Below, piece by piece: positions 7,894 through 17,347 of a stretch of DNA of 64,000 bases. The notes under the pieces are model-generated. The model saw only the letters and a program-made list of their open reading frames with translations, was not told the DNA's origin and did no database searches. Numbering within the stretch: position 1 is the first letter of the stretch; every line of letters starts with the position of its first letter. The DNA is from Citrobacter freundii (GTDB taxonomy: Bacteria; Bacteroidota; Bacteroidia; Chitinophagales; Chitinophagaceae): the NCBI GenBank assembly GCA_003243445.1, contig QFQQ01000035.1, positions 1 through 64,000 on the forward strand, in the 5' to 3' direction. Both the position numbers and the translations under genes were made by a program.

Positions 7894-10350
7894 TTACCTC
7901 CCTATCACCACTCTTCCCGTTTTCACTTCATCATTCAAACTCAGCCTGTACGTATAGATCCCATTCACGCCACTTTGAAACTCCCGCTGATATTTTCCCT
8001 GTTCAAACTTCCCATTCGCTAGCACCTTCACCAACCTCCCACCATTATCATACATTTCCAACCGTACCTGTGATGGTGCTTTCAGACTGAACTCTATCGT
8101 TGTTCTTGAATCAGTTGGATTGGGAAATGCACGAACAGCGTTTTCTTTTGGCAGTTCGTCTTTTGGTTCTGCCAGAGGCAGTGCCGGTGCTGCCGTTCTT
8201 GTTCCCGTTCCTTTAGCTGCAATACCATCTGAAATATATTCTGAGCGAAGTACCCATACAGCATAACCTCTTGCCGGCGCCCATACATGCACGCGGCCAT
8301 CGTTGGCAACGGTTGTTTTCATATTGGTATCAAGCGCATTCATCAATACCTGGTTTTTCCAATCGGCATAGCCTGATGTGGCCGTACCGTTCGGACTGCC
8401 GTCATTGTCCACCCAGATGCCGCGTGTCAGGCTGTTATTGTTATTGATCACGAGGATCGCACCGCTTTTTGTGCCGTTGCCCTGGCGACGCGCTGCATAC
8501 ACATTCCATGTATCACCTGCGAAAGTAGTGGTACCATTGGGAGAAGGTTCTGTTACCGGGTTACCTTGCTCTGTTAATACGATCATTCCGTTGTTAAGAT
8601 AAGTGCGGCGAATGAACATCAGCTTATCGATATCTTTTTTCAACGTTGAAGGCGCCGTAACCGTCAACGAGTTGTTATTATTGTCCACTTGTGTGATGCC
8701 GTAATATTGCGGATAGAATAAACAGGGTCTTCCTTCAGCAAATAAGAGATAAGCGTAGCCCATTTTCCAATCCTGTGTTACCCATTTATCATGTTCTTTA
8801 CCTGTGTCATGATTTTCCAGGAAAGTAACTACAGAAGTTCCGGAAAGTGCGTCACCGCCATTATCCCTGACCATACCGGCATGATTCAGCCAGGCCATAT
8901 TGAAACTGGCGCCTGTTCCATTCGTCATTTCAGTCAATGTACTCTTCAAAGGAAAATCAAACACGTCAACGTCAGCGCCGTTTGTCGCTAATGTATTCAC
9001 CCAATTCTTCAATCTGTATTTATAACCCGTAAAATATTCCCCTACAACAAAACGCTGCGCGCTGCCGATCTTCGGTAAGTTATTCACCCAACTGGAGACA
9101 TAGCTTTCCTGGAAACCTCTTACAAAATCCAGGCGGTATCCATCAAAGCCAACTGTGTTCGTAAGCCAGGTTCCCCAATTGTTCATGCGCGTCTGCACTG
9201 TTGCATCATAGGTATTCAGATCCATACCAAACCACTTGGTGTTGGGCACCAGCTGATCCTGGTATCCACCTTCGGTACTGCCACCGTCACCTAAATAATC
9301 AGCAGCATCAACGGGATGGAAATTGTTATAATCCCAGGTATAATTCGCTTCGCCGGTTCCTGTGTGATTTACATAATCCACCTTGGTAGCCGTATATGCT
9401 TTTAAGGAACTGGATGCGATGTTGGATCCGTTATACCAAACGGCGGATGGATAATAACCGTTTGATTGGGCCGCCCATTGCCATTCCCATGCGCTTGTAC
9501 TCGGATTGGTTCCTTCGCGTCTTGCAGTCAGCACGATCTCGATCGTATCAGCGGTTGCAAGTGTGATCTTGTATTCATCAATATCTGTTGAGTTTTGCAT
9601 GTGGCCGCTGTATATTCGCTGATCAAGTGCAACATTGAAATTACCGGAGCCATTGTTGGGTTCATTTTCCCAAAGTTGCGAACCCGGTGAGGGCGGCGCA
9701 CTATGGGTAAATTTGAAATACACATCATAGCCGCGCTCACCCACCACGCCTACATAATTCAGAAAATATCCGCTGATCTGGATATAATAATCACCAGCCG
9801 CTGCATTGGGAATCAGCCAGCGGATCTCATTCGTTGGATAAGGCACACGCTGTGTACCACTTACTACCGCCTTGTTATAGACATAGGTTTTTACCGCGGG
9901 ATTATCACCACTTTCACCCTGCATGGTATTATCTGTATAAATATGGTTCAGGATCACGTCAGCATATACATCCATTCTGGAAGCACCTCCTGCCGTTGAA
10001 TGTGCATCGGAGATCAGGCTGTTCAGTTCAGAACGTGAGCCGAATCTTGTTTCAGTCGTTCCTTTCTGGCTATAGTTACCCAGATCATAATGATCAAAAA
10101 TGCCATAACCCATATCGCTGATCCCAAAGTTTCCTTTCGATGGCGGCGGCATCCATAACGCACGGATGCCTGCTGTTTTCATTGCAGGGATCTTTGCTCT
10201 CAACGTATCATACCAGAAACCATTTTTGCCGGCTTCATTCACTGGTACGTTCCAGTAAAATGCCTGCATCATTACATCGTCCTGTGCGTGGGAAATGTTT
10301 TGCCAAAACAGGTTGGCTAACAACAATAGAAGTGTAGCTGTTTTTTTCAT
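7894..10350 (-). CDS. Secreted GH13 alpha-amylase with T9SS sorting domain
   Basis: An 818-residue glycoside hydrolase 13 enzyme that hydrolyses alpha-1,4-glucans outside the cell. It has a signal peptide (1-22), and the GH13 catalytic barrel is marked by DVILNH (131-136), GYRLDFV with nucleophile Asp408, VVGEYF with acid/base Glu438 and LENHDTG with Asp515. About 180 residues (150-335) are inserted between conserved regions I and II and look beta-rich, like an inserted accessory domain. The C-terminal ~80 residues (FPNPTDSRTTIEFSL... to GRVVIGR) match a type IX secretion sorting domain. It is monocistronic and convergent with hsdM. Confidence 0.9.
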   Translation of the reverse strand: MKKTATLLLLLANLFWQNISHAQDDVMMQAFYWNVPVNEAGKNGFWYDTLRAKIPAMKTAGIRALWMPPPSKGNFGISDMGYGIFDHYDLGNYSQKGTTETRFGSRSELNSLISDAHSTAGGASRMDVYADVILNHIYTDNTMQGESGDNPAVKTYVYNKAVVSGTQRVPYPTNEIRWLIPNAAAGDYYIQISGYFLNYVGVVGERGYDVYFKFTHSAPPSPGSQLWENEPNNGSGNFNVALDQRIYSGHMQNSTDIDEYKITLATADTIEIVLTARREGTNPSTSAWEWQWAAQSNGYYPSAVWYNGSNIASSSLKAYTATKVDYVNHTGTGEANYTWDYNNFHPVDAADYLGDGGSTEGGYQDQLVPNTKWFGMDLNTYDATVQTRMNNWGTWLTNTVGFDGYRLDFVRGFQESYVSSWVNNLPKIGSAQRFVVGEYFTGYKYRLKNWVNTLATNGADVDVFDFPLKSTLTEMTNGTGASFNMAWLNHAGMVRDNGGDALSGTSVVTFLENHDTGKEHDKWVTQDWKMGYAYLLFAEGRPCLFYPQYYGITQVDNNNNSLTVTAPSTLKKDIDKLMFIRRTYLNNGMIVLTEQGNPVTEPSPNGTTTFAGDTWNVYAARRQGNGTKSGAILVINNNNSLTRGIWVDNDGSPNGTATSGYADWKNQVLMNALDTNMKTTVANDGRVHVWAPARGYAVWVLRSEYISDGIAAKGTGTRTAAPALPLAEPKDELPKENAVRAFPNPTDSRTTIEFSLKAPSQVRLEMYDNGGRLVKVLANGKFEQGKYQREFQSGVNGIYTYRLSLNDEVKTGRVVIGR

Positions 10351-10573
10351 ATGAGAAGTTTAATCGTTAATGGCGAAATCGAATGACTGGCGAGCTATGG
10401 TGTACAAGTTACACATTAATAAAAATCACGGACAAATCTATTCTGAAGAAAAAGGCTGATGGTAGTGAAAAGCGCGCATTTATACTGCGTTTTCATCCAT
10501 AGAAACCATTAGTTTGATCGGATGGGATAGCAAATTGTTATTGATGCAGATCAAGTCCTGGCATTAGCAGGGC

Positions 10574-11206
10574 TCAAAGAGTTGCCGATTCATTGTTGAG
10601 ATTGATCCTTGCCTGTTCTTCATACAGGTTATGGAAATGATCAGTTTTGAAGATCCCTGGAAGAGCAAGAAAATGCTGCAGCACTTTTTTTCTTCCGGGT
10701 TTATACATGAACGAAGGGTAAATGCGATATTCCTTCCGGATATTTTCAGTGTAGGTCTTATAAGTAGTTTCGTCACTACCGAGGATGGAAAGATCAGCAT
10801 CGGTGAAGTAGTTGGTATCGGTATCATCAGACACCTGATGGCCTTTTGTTGCGATGATGTGCCGATAACAACGATCAGTACGATCTTTATCAAATCCTAT
10901 TGCCTTAAGTTTTTCAACGGCTGTTTCCGCGCTTTTTTCTTCGTTATTACTTTGCTGAACGTTGTAAACAAAATCATGATAAGCGATTGCGAACAACACA
11001 GCTTCCCAATCCTGAAGCTGATCCTTTACCGGTTGTAATTGCCGCCAGATCGATTCAAGATGTTTTAACGAATGATAATAACGGCTTTTGTGTGAATGTT
11101 TCGCAACGATCTCATTCCAGTAAATATCAGCAAGGTTCTTATCCGTGGAAATCGATCCGATAGCCTGTTTGAAATCATCTTCTAACATAAGATGCAACTT
11201 AGTCAT
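10574..11206 (-). CDS. HD-superfamily metal-dependent hydrolase-like protein
   Basis: A 210-residue soluble protein of the predicted HD phosphohydrolase family. The metal-binding signature is seen as YHSLKHLESIW, then AIAYHDFVYN, and a downstream FTDADLSILGS with its Asp residues. Such proteins are sometimes annotated as NMDA-receptor-like by error; the reaction is not known. Nothing links it to its neighbours. A second in-frame ATG six codons in (MLEDDFK) is an alternative start. Confidence 0.75.
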   Translation of the reverse strand: MTKLHLMLEDDFKQAIGSISTDKNLADIYWNEIVAKHSHKSRYYHSLKHLESIWRQLQPVKDQLQDWEAVLFAIAYHDFVYNVQQSNNEEKSAETAVEKLKAIGFDKDRTDRCYRHIIATKGHQVSDDTDTNYFTDADLSILGSDETTYKTYTENIRKEYRIYPSFMYKPGRKKVLQHFLALPGIFKTDHFHNLYEEQARINLNNESATL

Positions 11207-11215
11207 TTTTTGATT

Positions 11216-11438
11216 GGCGTTGGGTTCCCGCAGATTTCGCTGATTTGTCAGGTTTATTGCTGGGAAGATAAGCGGTATGCAGGCAGTTCTTATTCGGGTG
11301 CGCAGATCACGCAGATGAGGCTCTGCAGCCGGAGGTTGATCTGCGTGATCTACGGAGGCCCCTGGAGGAAAATTTCAATAACAAGTTACTTCTCCAACAA
11401 GGAAAGATAAATCTGCGAAATCTGCGGGAGCCCACGCA
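11216..11438. repeat. GCGTA..TCCCGCAG-ended intergenic repeat
   Basis: Left end TTGGCGTTGGGTTCCCGCAG and right end inverted (CTGCGGGAGCCCACGC). The interior includes complementary tracts GCAGATCACGCAGAT and ATCTGCGTGATCTACGG. It fills most of the gap upstream of the S9 peptidase gene, so it lies in that gene's upstream region. Confidence 0.75.
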
Positions 11439-11516
11439 ATTTCCGTCAAAACTAAACGTCTAACCCCTTTATCTTATATTGCACAATCATCTTTCAACAG
11501 CTCTGATAAATCCATT

Positions 11517-13850
11517 ATGTCAAAACATCTAATTGCTCTGGCCGCCCTGTCGGCCTCGCTGACCGCTACCGCTCAGCGCCCTGACTCCCTGAGTCGCAAG
11601 GATTATGAACACGCAGCCAGTTTCCTGAACTTTGGTACCGAATCACTGGTATACCGCACCGGGCTTCGCGCCAACTGGATGGACGGCGATAAGTTCTGGT
11701 ATGCCATCAACACAGAAAAAGGAACCGAGTTCTTTCTTGTGGACCCGGCTAAGAAATCAAAAACTCCCGCATTTGATCAGGCAAAGCTGGCCGCTGCTTT
11801 ATCAAAAGCGATGGATCGCAATTTTGATCCATACAAACTTCCTTTTCAAACCGTCAGTTTCGCACCCGATCAGAAATCTTTCTCCTTTAATGCCGACGGC
11901 AAAAAATGGAAATATGATCTCAAAACAAGTGAACTGACACAGGATAACTCAGCCGCCACAACATCCGATCCTGCCGCCGCCGGAGGCATGGGCCGCCGCG
12001 GAGGTTTTGGAGACGTGGTTTCTCCTGATGGCAAAAAAGCAGCTTTCATAAAAGACTACAACCTTTGGGTTCGTGATATTGCAACCAAACAAGAAACACA
12101 ACTCACGACCGATGGCGTGAAAGATTTTGGCTACGCCACCGATAACGCCGGCTGGAGCTCAAGTGACCGTGCGATCCTTCGTTGGTCTCCTGATTCAAAA
12201 AAGATCGCCACCTTCCAGCAGGATCAGCGCAAAGCCGGAGATATGTATCTCGTTACAACAAATGTTGGCCATCCGACATTGCGTTCATGGAAATATCCGT
12301 TACCGGGAGATAAAGACATTGCCATGATCCACCGCGTGATCATCAACGTCGATCAGCCAAAAGTGATCCGTCTGCAGGTGGAACCCGACCCGCACCGCGC
12401 TTCACTCAGTGATGATATCTCCAGCAGCGGCACGTTCGATGATGTGGATTGGAAAGCTGATGGCTCTGAACTCGCTTTCTTATCCACCTCCCGCGATCAT
12501 AAAATTGAAAAGATGCGCATCGCTGATGCAAACACCGGAGCTGTGCGCGAAGTGTTTGAAGAAAAAGTAGCGACGCAATATGAGTCCGGCCAGGGTGCGA
12601 TCAACTGGCGTTATCTTCCCGAAACCAATGAATTCATCTGGTATTCTGAACGCGATGACTGGGGACATTTATATCTCTATGATGCAAAAACCGGTCAGCT
12701 GAAAAATCAGATCACAAAAGGAAATTTTGTTGTGACGCGTGTACTGGAATTTGATGAAAAGAAAAGAGAGATCACCTTCATTGGATTGGGAAATGATCCC
12801 GTTAACCCCTATTTCGGTCGCGTGTACCGTGTAAGCTTTGATGGTAAGAGGATGACCGATCTTACACCAGCTACGGGCAATCACACCGCCAGTTTCTCTC
12901 CATCAAAGAAATACCTGATCGATACCTATTCACAGCCCGATGTTCCATCCGTGATGGTATTGCGCGACGCAACCGGCAAGCAGCTCCTCGAATTGGAAAA
13001 AACAGATGTTACCAAACTCCAGGCGACGGGATGGAAAGCCCCAGCCGTGGTTAAAGTAAAAGCACACGATAATAAAACGGATATCTATGGACTGGTTTTC
13101 ACGCCAATCAAAATGGAAGCCGGTAAGAAATATCCTGTGATCGATTATATCTACCCAGGTCCGCAGGGCGGTAGCGTTGGCAGCTGGTCTTTTGCTGCTT
13201 CACGTGGAGATCATCAGGCCCTGGCCGAGCTTGGTTTCATCGTCGTATTGATCGAAGGCACCAGCAATCCTGACCGTTCCAAAAGTTATCATGATATGAG
13301 CTATGGCAACATGGCTGAGAATACATTGCCTGACCAGATCGCTGCAATCCGCCAGCTCTCACAAACCTATCCAATGGATACAGCAAAGGTTGGAATCTGG
13401 GGTCATTCCGGTGGTGGTTTTGCAACAGCCACTGCGATGTTCCGCTATCCTGATTTCTTTAAGGTTGGTATTTCTGAATCCGGCAATCATGATAACAGGA
13501 ATTATGAAGATGATTGGGGTGAGCGTTATAATGGCCTGGCAGAAAACGCCAACTATGGCGCACAGGCAAACCAGAACTATGCACAAAACCTGAAAGGTAA
13601 ACTGATGCTCGCGCATGGCATGATGGATAATAACGTGCCGCCGTATAATACATTACTCGTTGTGGAAGCACTTGAGAAAGCAAATAAGGATTATGACCTC
13701 GTGATCTTCCCGAACAGTGCGCATGGTTTTGGTCAGTATTCTTATTATATGATGAGAAGAAGATGGGATTATTTTGTGAAGAATCTGCAGGGGATTGAAC
13801 CGCCGAAGGAGTTTGATTTGAGAGCACCTGCCGCACCCGCCAGAAGGTAA
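11517..13850 (+). CDS. DPP-IV-like S9 prolyl peptidase
   Basis: A 777-residue serine peptidase of family S9B. It has a signal peptide (MSKHLIALAALSASLTATA), an eight-bladed propeller (about 60-500) and a C-terminal alpha/beta-hydrolase domain. The catalytic Ser631 sits in GIWGHSGGGF, Asp in HGMMDNNVPPYNT (about 706) and His in NSAHGFG (about 738). It cleaves dipeptides after Pro or Ala from periplasmic peptides. Length is usual for the family. A low-complexity Ala/Gly/Arg stretch near 145-165 is an oddity in the propeller. A strong terminator follows the stop. Confidence 0.92.
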   Translation: MSKHLIALAALSASLTATAQRPDSLSRKDYEHAASFLNFGTESLVYRTGLRANWMDGDKFWYAINTEKGTEFFLVDPAKKSKTPAFDQAKLAAALSKAMDRNFDPYKLPFQTVSFAPDQKSFSFNADGKKWKYDLKTSELTQDNSAATTSDPAAAGGMGRRGGFGDVVSPDGKKAAFIKDYNLWVRDIATKQETQLTTDGVKDFGYATDNAGWSSSDRAILRWSPDSKKIATFQQDQRKAGDMYLVTTNVGHPTLRSWKYPLPGDKDIAMIHRVIINVDQPKVIRLQVEPDPHRASLSDDISSSGTFDDVDWKADGSELAFLSTSRDHKIEKMRIADANTGAVREVFEEKVATQYESGQGAINWRYLPETNEFIWYSERDDWGHLYLYDAKTGQLKNQITKGNFVVTRVLEFDEKKREITFIGLGNDPVNPYFGRVYRVSFDGKRMTDLTPATGNHTASFSPSKKYLIDTYSQPDVPSVMVLRDATGKQLLELEKTDVTKLQATGWKAPAVVKVKAHDNKTDIYGLVFTPIKMEAGKKYPVIDYIYPGPQGGSVGSWSFAASRGDHQALAELGFIVVLIEGTSNPDRSKSYHDMSYGNMAENTLPDQIAAIRQLSQTYPMDTAKVGIWGHSGGGFATATAMFRYPDFFKVGISESGNHDNRNYEDDWGERYNGLAENANYGAQANQNYAQNLKGKLMLAHGMMDNNVPPYNTLLVVEALEKANKDYDLVIFPNSAHGFGQYSYYMMRRRWDYFVKNLQGIEPPKEFDLRAPAAPARR

Positions 13851-13867
13851 ACCGTTCCTGTAAGGAT

Positions 13868-13901
13868 AAAAAGCTGCGTCGTTTGATGCAGCTTTTTTTT
13901 T
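13868..13901 (+). terminator. Rho-independent terminator of the S9 peptidase
   Basis: AAAAAGCTGC pairs with GCAGCTTTTT around a short loop and is followed by a run of T, 17 nt after the stop codon. Confidence 0.8.
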
Positions 13902-13995
13902 ATGCAATAAAGATCAATTCCTCCCTTTTAGTTGCGTAAATAAATATCTTTATCTTCTCAACTCTGGACATTTTCCCCACACTTAATTTTTTCTT

Positions 13996-15246
13996 ATGCG
14001 TTTACTCTTAACGGGATTCATTTTACTGTCCTTTATCTCAGTCCGTGCAGCTGACATCCGGTTTTTCAGTGGCAGTTGGGAGCAGTTACTTGCGGAAGCA
14101 AAACAACAGCGCAAGCCGATCTTTGTCGATATATATACAACATGGTGTACGCCGTGTAAACAAATGGACAAATACATATTTACCGAACCGTCCGTAAGTG
14201 AAAAATATAATGCTGACTTTATCTGTTATAAACTGGATGCGGAAAAAGGTGAAGGCATCCGTATTGCAAAGCAATATAACATCACTGCATATCCAACTTA
14301 TCTTTACCTTGATCCGCAGGGATATCCTTTGCATCGTGCTGAAGGATTTTTCGAAGCTCCGGCTTTTTTAGCAGTTGCACAGCGGGCGATATCCTTATCC
14401 GGAGATGATAATGCCCTTAGTTTTTTTGAAAAAGAATTCAATGAAGGGAACCGCGAACCTGCCTTCCTCCGGAAATATATATACAAAATGAATTCCCTGA
14501 AGCTTGATAACACCAGCCCTTTGAATGCCTATTTTAAAGTAACGGCTGCAGCGCAACTGGTATCCGTAAAAGAATTGACTTACCTGGCTGAAAATATCAC
14601 AAGTATCCATTTCCGGGGATTGCCTTTTCTGTTACAACACTTCGGCAAGCTGGAAAAAAAAGAGCAGCAACGTTTAGCCGACCGGATCTATAACAGTGTT
14701 TTGCATAACGCTACAGGTCTTGCATGGAAAGAAGGACGTGTGGCTGAAATGCAGCAATTGCTTACATACGGAATACAACTGTCTCCATTGCTAAGCGCCC
14801 GGCTTCGGCCGGGACTTGATAGGAACAGGTTACTCTACCAGGCGATGGTCAAAGATCTTCCTGGATTAAAAAGCCTGAGCGCTGCGATCGCAAAGCCATT
14901 GTTGTCGATCTCTCTTGATTCGATCCAACGGGAAGATACCCGTCGTTTTAAACAGATCATGCAGCCATTTTTTACCGGTGCCCAGGATAGCACCCGGATC
15001 CCCGGCTTTGCAGAAGAAAGGAAATTTGCAGAACACGCTTATTCCGGAGAGATCAATGCAAAGCTCTATGAACTAAGTATGGGCCTGGCTGATAATCTTG
15101 ACCCGCGTGACCCGGCCTTGAAACAGGCACTGCAGTGGATCAACCGGGCTGATCAGATTTTGCCGGGCAAGCCTGCAATAACAAAACTTAAAGAACGGTT
15201 GGAAAATATGCTGGATGCACCAGCGGAATCTCCAAAAAGAGAATAA
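13996..15246 (+). CDS. Exported thioredoxin-fold protein
   Basis: A 416-residue protein with a signal peptide (MRLLLTGFILLSFISVRA) and a thioredoxin domain at about 22-140 containing the redox motif TTWCTPCKQMD (Cys51, Cys54) and the cis-Pro region ITAYPTYLYLD. It presumably reduces or isomerises disulfides in the periplasm. The C-terminal 270 residues are helical and lack a motif I recognise; they resemble the TPR-like tails common in this group. Monocistronic, with its own upstream gap of 145 nt. Confidence 0.82.
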   Translation: MRLLLTGFILLSFISVRAADIRFFSGSWEQLLAEAKQQRKPIFVDIYTTWCTPCKQMDKYIFTEPSVSEKYNADFICYKLDAEKGEGIRIAKQYNITAYPTYLYLDPQGYPLHRAEGFFEAPAFLAVAQRAISLSGDDNALSFFEKEFNEGNREPAFLRKYIYKMNSLKLDNTSPLNAYFKVTAAAQLVSVKELTYLAENITSIHFRGLPFLLQHFGKLEKKEQQRLADRIYNSVLHNATGLAWKEGRVAEMQQLLTYGIQLSPLLSARLRPGLDRNRLLYQAMVKDLPGLKSLSAAIAKPLLSISLDSIQREDTRRFKQIMQPFFTGAQDSTRIPGFAEERKFAEHAYSGEINAKLYELSMGLADNLDPRDPALKQALQWINRADQILPGKPAITKLKERLENMLDAPAESPKRE

Positions 15247-15259
15247 CTACCATTATAAA

Positions 15260-15438
15260 TTCAATGCCGTTTATTTAAGCTTTGTCATCGATTGATAAGT
15301 ATTATTTATAAACTGAAGACAAGGATACTTTTCCCAAGCTTTCTTACCGTTCTTCCCGCCTTAACGGTAAAAAAAACGGGAAGGCGGGAAGAACGGTAAG
15401 AAAGTACAAATGAACCGGCTTGACTAAACGACATTGCC
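15260..15438. mobile_element. CAATG..ACGACATTG MITE-like element (copy 1)
   Basis: Left terminus at 15262 (CAATGCCGTTTATTTAAGC) and inverted right terminus ending at 15436 (TTGACTAAACGACATTG). Flanks 15252-15261 (ATTATAAATT) and 15437-15446 (CCTATAAATT) match at 8 of 10 positions, consistent with an aged target duplication. The core is a hairpin with arms CTTTCTTACCGTTCTTCCCG and its complement around 15340-15402. No coding capacity. Confidence 0.75.
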
Positions 15439-15533
15439 TATAAATTGTCTGCTTCATATTTCCCTGGGGCAAATGATTATCCCATCGGAAGAACGTTTAC
15501 GTAACTTCCCGGAAGCAAACACATTAAACGCAT

Positions 15534-16034
15534 ATGACTTTACAAGATAAGAACTGGTATAAACTTGACGGTGCCTACAGGAAACCTTACGACGCATCTG
15601 TTCCGCTCATGAAAATGGAACAATCAAGCGATCCCGGAGTACATGCAAAGATCTGGGAGGAACTATGGAGCAACCTGCATCACCAGGGCAATGTTGGTCT
15701 TGCTTCTTATATGGCCATTCCACAATTGGTAAGGATCACAAAAGAAAAAGGATTGGTCGACTGGAATCTGTTTGGCTTGTGCAGCCTGATAGAGCAACAC
15801 CGGCATGATGAAGATAATCCTGATCTGCCCGCTGCCGCTCAGGCTTATTATCAGGATGGGTTAACAGAACTTAATGAACTTGCACTGGAAATATTGAAGA
15901 CGGATCAGGAAGATGCTGTTTTTACGACAGCGCTTGCAGCGATCGCAACATGCTCCGGAAGAATTAATTTGGGAAAGGCGTTGATACAATTGGAAGACGA
16001 AGACGTACTGGAAGAATTTTTAGAGCAGTTTTGA
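15534..16034 (+). CDS. Hypothetical helical protein
   Basis: A 166-residue soluble acidic protein, mostly predicted helix (MTLQDKNWYKLDGAYRKPYDASVPL at the start, alternating Leu/Ala-rich helices later, acidic end EDEDVLEEFLEQF). I do not recognise the family; it has the feel of an immunity or HEAT-like protein. It starts with an ATG at 15534 close after the MITE-like element. No partner gene is adjacent. Confidence 0.6.
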   Translation: MTLQDKNWYKLDGAYRKPYDASVPLMKMEQSSDPGVHAKIWEELWSNLHHQGNVGLASYMAIPQLVRITKEKGLVDWNLFGLCSLIEQHRHDEDNPDLPAAAQAYYQDGLTELNELALEILKTDQEDAVFTTALAAIATCSGRINLGKALIQLEDEDVLEEFLEQF

Positions 16035-16228
16035 TTTCAGCTTGCGGAATTATCATGGTTCTTTAACTGGCAGCATCGTAGTAGTGCGTGTGTCATGACT
16101 TGCCCACGTAATACTAATTGATTTTACATGAATGAATGATATCAGTTAATAAGTTTTCCTGGTCGTCTTATTTCCTTTCGGCGCGGTTACTTCATCAGTA
16201 GGACCAGCTGGAGCTGCAACGGTTCTGT

Positions 16229-16717
16229 TCAATTCTTTTTTGCATGCTGACGGATAGTTGCCGCGCGCGCTGCCATACTCTTCTCCTTCAGTTTATCTTC
16301 CACTTCTATGATTGCCTGCAGCAGGTTGTTAGGCGTATCGGTGAGTTCTGTAATGGCATCGATCATCAAATTCCAGACAGGTTTCATTTGTGTCACCATT
16401 TCCTGTCCCTTTTCAGTTAATTGGAGTAATCGCTTTCGCGAATCGATCTTATCTTTCTTCGATCTGATCAGTTTCTCTTTCTCAAGTTCCTTTAACAAAC
16501 TGATCGTAGACGGATGAGTGTAACCGATCTCAGTGGCGATCTCAACAACGCTCAACAATGGTTTATGATAAAGGGTGTAGATCACCGGGAACCATTTTGG
16601 TTCAAAGGCGATGTTATGATCCTTATAGATCTGTAGCCCATCTTTACGGAACATTTCCGCCAATCGCTGCATTCTGGTGGCAATTGCCAGGATACCTACA
16701 TCATCTATCAGACCCAT
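16229..16717 (-). CDS. MarR-family transcriptional regulator
   Basis: A 162-residue MarR-type regulator: helical dimerisation ends and a central winged helix (LSVVEIATEIGYTHPSTISLLKELEKEKLIRSKKDKIDSRKRLLQLTEKG, read in parts at about 60-110). It follows a GNAT acetyltransferase gene by 33 nt on the same strand, and the pair is likely one transcript, with the regulator acting on its own operon. The ligand is unknown. Confidence 0.85.
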   Translation of the reverse strand: MGLIDDVGILAIATRMQRLAEMFRKDGLQIYKDHNIAFEPKWFPVIYTLYHKPLLSVVEIATEIGYTHPSTISLLKELEKEKLIRSKKDKIDSRKRLLQLTEKGQEMVTQMKPVWNLMIDAITELTDTPNNLLQAIIEVEDKLKEKSMAARAATIRQHAKKN

Positions 16718-16750
16718 GATTAAATTGTTGATAAAGACTAAATGTAGGGA

Positions 16751-17266
16751 TTAATGAGCGTTTGGAACGGTTGTCTCCAAATGAATATCATAAAAGATAT
16801 GATCTGGCTTCATCCGCGGAAAATTAGCCGGAAGGTCTTCTGCCGGTAATGGCTGAAACCCGTTCTTTTCATAAAAACGATGAGCAGCTTTCAATTGACC
16901 AACGGTACCAAGGCATACATGCGGTAGACTATGCTCCCGGCAATACTGCAATAAGATATCCAGCAACTGTTGCGCTACACCCAGGTCTTTACCCCTGTAT
17001 TCTTTCTTCACAAACATTTTCCTGATCACGCCCAGGCCATTGCTGGCGTTCATCAATCCAATAGTCCCAACGAGCTGATCACCATCAAATGTTCCCCAGA
17101 AACCACCACCGGGATTGATGTAGTTGGATTCAATATCCAACAGATCCGGTTGGCCGTCCAAGGTTATGGGAACACCGAATTCGATCTGCTGGATCGGGAG
17201 TATAACATTGATAATCTGTTCACAATGAGCATTGGTCAATGGCCGGGTGACAAAATGATGTTCCAT
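16751..17266 (-). CDS. GNAT N-acetyltransferase
   Basis: A 171-residue GNAT-fold acetyltransferase. The acetyl-CoA loop is KEYRGKDLGVAQQLLD (near 90-105), and the C-terminal beta-alpha unit AAHRFYEKNGFQPLP is typical. The acceptor is unknown; the domain resembles MarR-associated small-molecule or amino-acid acetyltransferases. It precedes the MarR gene in the same operon. Confidence 0.85.
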   Translation of the reverse strand: MEHHFVTRPLTNAHCEQIINVILPIQQIEFGVPITLDGQPDLLDIESNYINPGGGFWGTFDGDQLVGTIGLMNASNGLGVIRKMFVKKEYRGKDLGVAQQLLDILLQYCREHSLPHVCLGTVGQLKAAHRFYEKNGFQPLPAEDLPANFPRMKPDHIFYDIHLETTVPNAH

Positions 17267-17347
17267 TTCATTTACTTTGAAAACAAATATACGTAGTTAC
17301 CTACGTACATGGAAACATTTCTCTTGCCGCAGTTGCGTTTCTGTTTT

